Positions 55,719 through 64,000 of a stretch of 64,000 nucleotides of DNA are shown one piece after another. The notes beneath the pieces were generated by a model, which searched no databases, had not been told where the DNA came from, and saw only the letters and a program-made list of their open reading frames with translations. Both the position numbers and the translations under genes were made by a program. Every line of letters starts with the position of its first letter. Positions within the stretch are counted from its first letter, which is position 1. Source of the stretch: Viola odorata (taxonomy: Eukaryota > Streptophyta > Magnoliopsida > Malpighiales > Violaceae); the NCBI GenBank assembly GCA_963691705.1, contig OY829539.1:47032327-47096326 (forward strand), given 5' to 3'.

Positions 55719-58700
55719 GGAGTTGTTTACTTATGAAGAATTTTCTGAATTATTTCCAAAACTGGAATTATTTTCAAAATCTGTAATTTTCGGAAATATT
55801 TCCATTTGGAAAACATTTTCCAAATTTTTTTTTATTACTCTAGTTCAATAAATTTATATTATTAATCTAAAAAAATGTTATTTTAAATATGTTTACCCTC
55901 GTAATTTTGATAATTAATATGTAGATTGATACAAATTATAATAAAAATACTTTATAATTGATATTTAACTAACTAATACTCCTAATTAAAATCATACGAG
56001 TAAAATTCAATGTTTAACATTGTAATGAATAACATTTTTTATCATGTTATTATCGGAATTTATATTATGAAATAAATACAAACTCGATTTAAAACAAATA
56101 ACTTCATACATCCTAAACAAATTTGATCTTTAACGTGAATAGATTTAGCATATTTATATTTGATTCAAGACTATTTATAACTTCATACAAAAAATTAACT
56201 TCCCCAAACTGAGAAAATGATCTTCCAACAAAATATGCTTGTCAAACAACAAAACTTCCCCAAACTGATAAAAGATTAGTTCGATGTTGGCTTCATTTTA
56301 ATTGGAAGGGTTCTTCTTTTCAATAAATGAAAAAGTTTTTTGTCCGAATGGAAAAAACCAAAATTTGTTCAAGGGGGAGGTAGGTTACTGTTCAACAGGA
56401 AAAACCTCTCTTTTTTATTAGAGGAAGGGAAAAAAAGAAAGTAGGTAAAACACATTTTAATTAGTCTTATATATTTTGGAGAAAATTATATAAAAAAAAC
56501 TTAAAATTTATAAAATATTAAAATTAATTTTTTATAGTATAAAAGTGTGCAGTATAATTTTTATAGTTTCTTTAAATATTTTAAAAAATAGTTAAAAAAT
56601 AAAACTTGGACAAAAAATATAACTAATATAGTAAAACTAAATACAATGGACAAAAATTATTTACAATTTATATTTTAATTTATTATTATTTTTAAATAAG
56701 TTCTCACTATTGTTTTTTCAATTGATTAATGGAGTGAACTCTTTCATATTTGTTATATTTTTTTACTTCAAAATTTTCTATTCTAAAATCTTGCTATAGA
56801 TTTTTTATTAGTGATTACAAAATCTGAAAAATTGGTATATATTTGCAAAAAAACTATAAAAATTAGAGAAATAAAAAAATATGGTAAAGCCTATGTTACT
56901 GAAAAAAATTAGTAAGAATGATGGAAAAAATGTAAAAAAATAAACAAAAGAAATTGAAAAAAATATTTAAACCAAGTTTTTCTCATTGTTGCAAGGTCTA
57001 TCATGTTTGTTACGTTTTTTCCTCTATTTTTTCCAATTTCAACAAAAATTAACTACTAAAAATGTCAAACTTGCAATTTTATTTGTTTTAAATCGAGTTT
57101 GTATAAATTAACTTCCGTTCATATTTATAACTTTATACAAAAAATTAACTTACAAAATTAATTCAAGACTATTTTATATGTATTTTATTTTCATGAACGG
57201 AATTATTATATTTATATTTGATCTTTAACGTGAATAGATTTAGCATATTTATATTTGATCTTTAACAAATTAAAATGGGCTACTATTTAGTTTATTAATC
57301 TTCAAAAATTAAGAAAAAAATAACATTATTTTTTTAATTCAAAACAAATTGATTTAACAAAAGTAGTAGTTTTCGTTTTTCAAAAACAAATAGAAAAAAT
57401 AGTTCTTAGGTGAATACGATTTCGAGTTTGTAGTATTCATGTCATGCACAAATAATTCAAGACTATTTTATATGTATTTTATTTTCATGAACGAAATTAT
57501 TATATTTATACTTGATCTTTAACGTGAATAGATTTAGCATATTTATATTTGATCTTTAACAAAATTAAAATGGAATACTATTTAGTTTATTAATCTTCAA
57601 AAAATTTTAAAAAAACTAACATTATTTTTTTAATTCAAAACAAATTGATTTAACAAAAGTAGTAGTTTTCGTTTTTCAAAAAAAAAGAAAAAATAGTTCT
57701 TAGGTGAATACGATTTCGAGTTTGTAGTATTCACGTCATGAACAAATAATTCAAGACTATTTTATATGTATTTTATTTTCATGAACGGAATTATTATATT
57801 TATACTTGATCTTTAACATGAATAGATTTAGCATATTTATATTTGATCTTTAACAAAATTAAAATGAGCTACTATTTAGTTTATTAATCTTAAAAAATTA
57901 AAAAAACTAACATTATTTTTTTAATTCAAAACAAATTGATTTAACAAAAGTAGTAGTTTTCATTTTTTTTATATAAAAAAAATAGTTCTTAGATGTATAC
58001 GATTTCGAGTATGTAGTATTCACGTCATGAACAAATAATTCAAAAACATTTTATATATATTTTATTTTCATAAACAGAATTATTATATTTATACTTGATC
58101 TTTAACGTGAATAGATTTAGAATATTTATATTTGATCTTTAACAAAATTAAAATGGAATACTATTTAGTTTATTAATCTTCAAAAATAATAAAAAACTAA
58201 CATTGTTTTTTTAATTCAAAACAAATTGATTTAACAAAAGTAGTAGTTTTCATTTTTCAAAAAAAAGAAAAAATAGTTCTTAGGTGAATATGATTTCGAG
58301 TTTGTAGTATTCACGTCATGAACAAATAATTCAAAACTATTTTATATATATTTTATTTTCATAAACGGAATTATTATATTTATACTTGATCTTTGACGTG
58401 AATAGATTTTGCATATTTATATTTGATCTTTAACAAAATTAAAATGAGCTACTATTTAGTTTATTAATCTTCAAAAATTAAAAAAACTAACATTGTTTTT
58501 TTAATTCAAAACAAATTGATTTAACAAAAGTATTAGTTTTCGTTTTTCATAAAAAAAGAAAAAATAGTTCTTAGGTGTATATGATTTTGAGTTTGTAGTA
58601 TTCACGTCATGAATAAATAATTCAAGAAATTTTTATATGTATTTTATTTTCATGAACGAAATTATTATATTTATACTTGATCTTTAACATGAATAGATTT

Positions 58701-58992
58701 AGCATATTTATAAATTATGAGGGTAGACATGTCTAAAATAACATTGTTTCTTTTTTATGTTAACAATATGGATCGGTTGAGCTAAAAAAAAATGAAATTT
58801 TTTTTTTGAAAATTTTCAAAAATGGCGTTTCCAGAATTTTTCAAATTTATAGTGTTAATTCTGGAAAACTGAATAGTAATTGGAGAACTGAAATTATTTC
58901 TGAAAATTTTCCATTTGGGAAAATGTTGGTGTAAAACAGATTTTGGAAATATTTCCAATTGTTGAAATTTTTTTCAAAAATTAAACAACCCC
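55719..58992. mobile_element. AT-rich long-TIR element containing a tandem array
   Basis: The left end (ggagttgttta..., 55719 to about 55925) and the right end (about 58712-58992, ending ...taaacaacccc) are degenerate inverted copies. They share the 'aatgttattttaaatatg'-type block with 'taccctc', and the 'ggaaatatttccatttggaaaa'-type block, in opposite orientation. The element is about 3.3 kb with no transposase. No convincing target-site duplication was found (TTA left, TAA right). A further diverged copy of the end sequence, with part of the internal unit, extends to about 59360. Class uncertain; Harbinger, hAT or Mutator derivatives are possible. Confidence 0.5.
57161..58735. repeat. Tandem array of a 291-bp unit, about 5.4 copies
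   Basis: Unit starts ('attcaagact' or variant) at 57161, 57454, 57749, 58038, 58329 and 58620, giving periods of 293, 295, 289, 291 and 291. Each unit holds 'ttgatctttaacgtgaatag', 'actatttagtttattaatct', 'aaacaaattgatttaacaaa' and 'gtgaatacgatttcgagttt' with few differences. The last copy is cut at about 58735. A partial copy recurs at about 59030-59215, and fragments occur at 56110-56180. Confidence 0.92.
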
Positions 58993-59365
58993 TAAATGGC
59001 TTGTGCTTTTGAATTTAAACATGAATATGTTTACCATACTTATATTTGATCTTTAACAAACTTAAAATGGGCTACTATTTAGTTTATTAATCTTAACAAA
59101 AAAATAACATTAGCATTATTTTTTAATTAAAATAAAATTGATTTAACAATAGTAGTAGTTTTTTCTTTCAAAAAAGTAAGAAATAGTTGTTAGGTGAATA
59201 CGATTTCGAGTTTTCTAAAGTTGGAAAATGAAAGCTGGAAAACAGAAAACGTATTGTAGCTGTGAAACACAATTTTGGAAAACAGAAATAATTCTGGAAA
59301 TATCTCCAGATGGAAAATTTTGGAAAACAGAAATATTTCCAAACAAAATTATTTCCGTTATGAAT
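58993..59365. repeat. Diverged fragment of the 291-bp unit and element end
   Basis: Contains 'atatttgatctttaacaaac', 'gggctactatttagtttatt' and 'gtgaatacgatttcgagttt' from the array, then a block rich in 'ggaaaacagaaat', like the TIR region. Confidence 0.65.
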
Positions 59366-62122
59366 TTTTTTTGTGTGGATCAATCACATTTTTGATCTTT
59401 TTATAGATTATTTTATTTAATTTTTGTCCCGTATAATTTATTTAATGTGATCCTTATGGTAAGGTAAAATTGATTAATATAGCATATATATTATGTATTG
59501 TTTTAAGTTATTGTGCTATAAATTTATTTAATTTAATCCCTACGATAATATAAATTTGTTTGTTTTGGACCTATGGTAAGCTAATCATGTTGTTTAATAT
59601 TTTTTCCCCCTATTAAACTAACACCTCAACACGAAAATCGCTTGCATGTCATAAATGGACCTTATAAATCAATAGTACCATATCGTAAAACCATGTTAAA
59701 TAAATTTATATCACAATAATCAAATTAAACAAAGTTAATTACTAATAGAGACAAAAAAAATATCACTAAGCTAAAAGAGGAATATAATAAATTCTACTAT
59801 CAACGGAGGCATATAACTCATTAGTTGTCTTACTAATGACAAAGTATGGGTAAAACCTACCTTCGTCCTGTAAAATATAAATAACAAATTCTACAATCTT
59901 AGGGTACGTAGCTTCAAATCCTATGGATGTTTGTAATCTTGTTAAGCATTAATTACGGCTTGAGCAATTTGGTTTTTCTTTAGCAATAGAATAGGAAAAC
60001 TGTTGGGCCATAACCACCTGACATTAGCATTGATCTCAACCATTAATTAGGCATATATAGCATATGCTATACGCCATAGATACACAGCATAGATCATAGC
60101 TATAGGTTGTGTTCCATCAATGGCTGCTGCTTGCTCTGCTACTGATCATCGATCAAAACCCAAAAACTCAAAAAATCATAAATCATAGGTAGGGGTCTGA
60201 TCACCACTGATCTCTATTCTATTTCTATCTAGTATTTTCAACATTGAAAGAGTCAAGTCCCAATTCGGATTCCTCTCACAAATGACAATCTTGTAGTGAT
60301 TATTTTTCAAATTTTTTTGTTTTGTTTTACACAAGAGATGAAGTGACTTTGCAAAAACTGATATCATTAATTAATGCATGCAATATGCATCGCCTTGTCT
60401 CTCTTTTTAATTGCCTTTTCATGCCCTTATCCTTTTCTCACACGATCCCCATTAATCCCCCATGCCATTGCCCGCCACCGTCCAATTATTATTCAAATCC
60501 ATCATTTTTTTTACGAGTTGGGCGATCAAATTAAACGTATTTAAATAGAACACTTAAAATTAAACTATTATATAATTACTCAATAATCAAATGAGAATCA
60601 TATTTTTTTTCTGCAATCTCCATTTTATTTTTTTATGGACAAATGTAAAATTTAAATTTAAATTCGATTTCTTAATGGTACGTTTATTATCAACGAAATA
60701 ACCAATAAATTGCATACTCATTGACATATTTACATCGTTATTATTAACTTTTGAATCAAAATTCTAAATTAAATGTTCAAAAAATAAATTTTAAATTATA
60801 CTGAAAACAGTATAATTACGCTTTAATGCAGTAAATTGTTGTGGGATGAAAAAGACAATTTTGGGAAGCGAGTCTATCGATTAAATGCATGGCATACTTA
60901 ATTAATCTCAGCTTTCAGAATATGGAATTAATTATTTAATTAGCTTATTGTTTTAATCTACAGAAATGAAAGTTAGAGTAGTCAACCTTGATATTTACTT
61001 TGTGAAAAAGGTTCTGTTGAATTAAACTGTTTAAAAAGTAACTCCTCTATATTGATCCAATATAAGGGCCATAGGAGTTAGGACTTAGGAATCTACTTTC
61101 CATGCCTCTCTTCTAATTAAACCTTCATTTGCTATGCATTCTTCATAAACAAAATATTTTAAATGGATCTGGTTGTACTAAATTTTAGTCCTTCCATTTT
61201 AAATCAAATAATGTTTTGGGGTTTGTGATTGGTTCAAATTAAATAACATTTTATTACTTTTTAAGTTATTTTTTTATCTAATTTTACTAATTTATTTTAT
61301 TTTATTAAAAATAAATAAATAGTAAAAGTAATAAAGTATGTAAATTACCGCGATTTGCATTTATCTGTTTACGAGAAACAAAAGAGCATTGTTTGTAATG
61401 GCCGAGCGGGGGGCTAATCGAGAGAATTCTTGTAAGAAGTAATGATAAAGAAATTAGTAGGAAATACTCTAATAAGTAGGGGAGGGGTAGGCCTGAAATG
61501 GAGTGAAAGGTCATTTTGTAAATATTATAGTAGGAAATTAAAAAAAAGGACCATAACCTCTGCAAGAAGTAGAAGAAGAACCGTATGACTGTGTAGTCAC
61601 ATTTCAGTAATCCAAACAATTTTGTCGAAAGACACAGGTACGACAGAAAGAAAAGCGTTTAATCAATTTGATGGGATATTGATTTTTTATTTATTTATGG
61701 TAAACTTATATGCTCCTTTCCTGTCCGACTGGTCGTCGTCCCTGTCCATCAATTATTTGGGACCCCGGCCCGGCTGCATACCTGGATTCTGATTGGACCC
61801 CTCCTTCTCCTTGTGTCTGATTGGCCACTTCCTAATCTTTATTCCAATCACACGCCAAACACGTACGTACACCTCTTTCTTTTTTATCTTCATGTTACAA
61901 CACTATACTCTACTTAATTATCCAATGTGCAGACCCGGAAGCATCTCTCACCTAGTGCCAACACTTCTAGTTCGATGTAACAAAAAAAAAATGCAAACAA
62001 TAATGGTTTCCTCTAAAAAAATTAAAGAAAAATGACAAATTGGCCATCAGATTTCTCTAAAGTTTCTCTTTTAGCCACTGAATTTTATAGTTAGGGGCCA
62101 CATGCATTTTGTTTCTCTTTAA
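59366..62122. other. AT-rich intergenic DNA
   Basis: No gene supported. A GC-richer patch at about 61720-61870 has two ATTGG and one CCAAT motif within about 60 bp and could be regulatory, but no gene start was found downstream in the window. Confidence 0.45.
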
Positions 62123-62124
62123 TA

Positions 62125-62472
62125 CTCGTTCCAGTTCCATATAATTAACGTTTTAGCCATTTTACAATGTCCCTGTTTAAATGACGCTTTGGAAATTGTG
62201 TGCGGTAAGCACAGTATTTTTACTTTTGTAGCCCTGCGCTTTGAAGCTACACGTCATACACGGTCTTAGGGGGAGTAAATATTGTGTGAGGTAAGCACAG
62301 TATTTCCCTTTACTTTTGTAGCCCTTACGCTTAGAAGCTATGGTTGGATGGGTACAAAAAGTTGTCGTTGTGCGACTCACACATAAAAACCGACAAAATA
62401 CTACACTCAACAATAATGAAATTGACCTAAGTGAAATCCACTAAAACGTTAATTATATGGAGCTAGAGGGAG
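62125..62472. mobile_element. Stowaway-like MITE (348 bp) with internal duplication
   Basis: The ends, ctcgttccag... and ...ctagagggag, are inverted copies sharing 'tccatataattaacgtttta'. They are flanked by TA at 62123-62124 and 62473-62474, the Tc1/mariner target. The interior has two copies of a block of roughly 65 bp ('gtaagcacagtattt' and 'acttttgtagccct', near 62200-62260 and 62290-62350). No transposase, as expected for a MITE. Confidence 0.8.
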
Positions 62473-62474
62473 TA

Positions 62475-64000
62475 TTTTTTTTCCACCACTAAAAACAAAA
62501 GGAGAGTTGAGGCCTAATGGTGTATAGAACAGCGTGTCTTGGGAGTGCAAAATTCTGTTCGTGAATGTGATTTGACTTGTGGCGAATTGAAAGGCAATAG
62601 AAATAGCCTTTTTGTGGTCGGAATGCAACTGTTTGACCATCTGGTGCTCTCCTTCGTATCCATCTAACTGTCGATCGAGTTGGGAAATAATATTACGTGT
62701 AATTCACGAAATATTATATTTATTATACTAACGTAAATCTTGATTCATTTAAAAATATTAAACAATATTACACTCTCGAGACTCTTGTTATGATAAAAAG
62801 AAAAAGAAAATGTTAACAAATTTGATTTGGACTGTTTTAAAGATTTTTTCAAATATATAGGATATTATTAGCAAAACAGGTCCAGTTCATCCTAAATTCT
62901 CAACGTCAATTAGATTTGGAGCCTAAAAACAGCGACAGAATAAAAGAAACATGGAAAAAATTATAAGAACCACTCCTAATACAGTGCTATTCCTACGGTC
63001 TCTCTTTAACTCATTCATTCCCGGAACCGTTAACTTCACCTGTAAACAGAAAAATATATATTTGTGAAAAATAAATTAAAAAGGAGAGTTTTGAATTGAA
63101 TTAATGGCTGGCAATTAAAGAATTTTAAATGTGATGGAACACATCTATGGATACGTATTGAACTTTAGGATCAGAGATAGGATGATGATGATGATACCGA
63201 TTCCTCAAAATGCCTTTATAATTATTGGTGAAATTAAGAAAAAGAGAAAAGAACAGCTCGACCCGACCCAATTCTTTTGGTCATCACTTCGACGCGTCCA
63301 TTTCCAATGCCTATGAACAGTTCGATCTCCCTCTTTATTTATCTTTCATTAATGAAAATCTTTAATTTGTACCTTTTGAATTAGTACTATTTTATCTCTT
63401 AGGAGACGTTCCAGTATTTGAATTGTAATTGATATTAAATCCATAAATTATTCATAGAGATAGAGAATTAGTACTATTTTTAAAGGTAAATGAAATTTGA
63501 CTATGTACGTCGTTACATACAACTTTCATTAATTTACAACATATATAAATTTAGTCTTTTTAAATTATTTAATTATTTAATTTTATTCGAATATAATTAA
63601 TTTCTCTCTCTTTTCATGCGAACACTTTTCTCCTATGCTTGATCCCAAACGGAGTTTTTACTTCTTTGTCACACTCATCAAAACCATGCCATACATGTCT
63701 AGGCAGGTACCGACGAAAATAGAAGAAACTTGAGCTAAAATGAGCCGACGACCCATACTCTAGCGCCCTAACTTGTGCAAACCCAGGTCGCCAATCATCT
63801 TTTCCTTCCAATTTTAGGTATAGGTAACAAATGGGTGACCCGATGTTGTAAAGTTATTATTAATATTATAAAGGTTGCAACGGATGTGCAACGGCAGGAT
63901 CATTTCCTTTAATGCCATGAATTGTGCAAACGGCATTTTTCTTTCAAAGCCATGATCCTCTCCCTCTAACGTTCATGGTTAATTGCAATTGATTTTGCAA
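62475..64000. other. AT-rich intergenic DNA to the window end
   Basis: No gene, RNA gene or clear repeat. The short minus ORF at 63614-63811 has no recognised domain. Confidence 0.5.

Noticed and set aside
57161..58735. CRISPR-like regular repeat
   Set aside because: The 291-bp units are directly adjacent without spacers, are AT-rich and occur in plant DNA, so this is a tandem satellite-type array.
63614..63811. 65-codon minus-strand ORF with less biased composition
   Set aside because: No recognisable domain and no splice or promoter context; too little to support a gene.
1..64000. tRNA, rRNA or organelle-derived insertions
   Set aside because: Reading both strands by eye I saw no tRNA cloverleaf boxes, rRNA blocks or plastid/mitochondrial genes; a tRNAscan-SE and organelle BLAST would settle this.

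Overview
This window is nuclear DNA of a flowering plant. It has multi-exon genes with GT-AG introns, very AT-rich intergenic DNA and plant-specific families (WOX homeobox, respiratory burst oxidase, a plant kinesin-5, Athila and Ty3-type retrotransposons). The protein sequences look eudicot; an asterid is my guess only. No prokaryotic, organellar or viral genes were recognised.

Layout: 1-4.6 kb is AT-rich DNA plus two nested terminal-inverted-repeat transposons. 5.4-11.0 kb (+) is a 22-exon kinesin-5 gene. 11.6-13.1 kb (-) is a mitochondrial-type MaoC/hydroxyacyl-thioester dehydratase with an in-frame stop, followed by 4 kb of repeats. 19.4-23.6 kb (-) is an intronless NFRKB-like gene (INO80-associated chromatin factor). 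25.5-26.7 kb (-) is a broken kelch-like gene. 27.7-31.5 kb (+) is a 14-exon NADPH oxidase (RBOH, H/J-like).

31.7-52.2 kb is one nested retrotransposon block. A 12.7-kb Athila-type element (minus strand, 1.26/1.37-kb LTRs, TSD TTGAA, tRNA-Asp-type primer site, broken gag, pol and env-like ORF) has a second Ty3-type element (42130-49912, 1.08-kb LTRs, TSD CAAAG) inserted in its gag. The outer element landed about 200 bp past the RBOH stop codon, probably in the old 3' UTR.

53.6-54.9 kb (-) is a two-exon WOX3/PRESSED FLOWER homeobox gene. Upstream of it, 55.7-59.4 kb holds an AT-rich inverted-repeat element with about five tandem copies of a 291-bp unit. The rest to 64 kb is AT-rich DNA with one TA-flanked MITE at 62.1-62.5 kb.

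The intact genes do not form a pathway: cell division (KIN-5), chromatin (NFRKB), ROS production at the plasma membrane (RBOH) and lateral-organ margin development (WOX3) are simply neighbours. No clearly undescribed system was found. The best follow-ups are the long-TIR element with the 291-bp array, the bZIP-motif-rich Mutator-like element upstream of KIN-5, the nonsense codon in the MaoC gene, and the LTR-encoded C-terminal extension of the inner retroelement.
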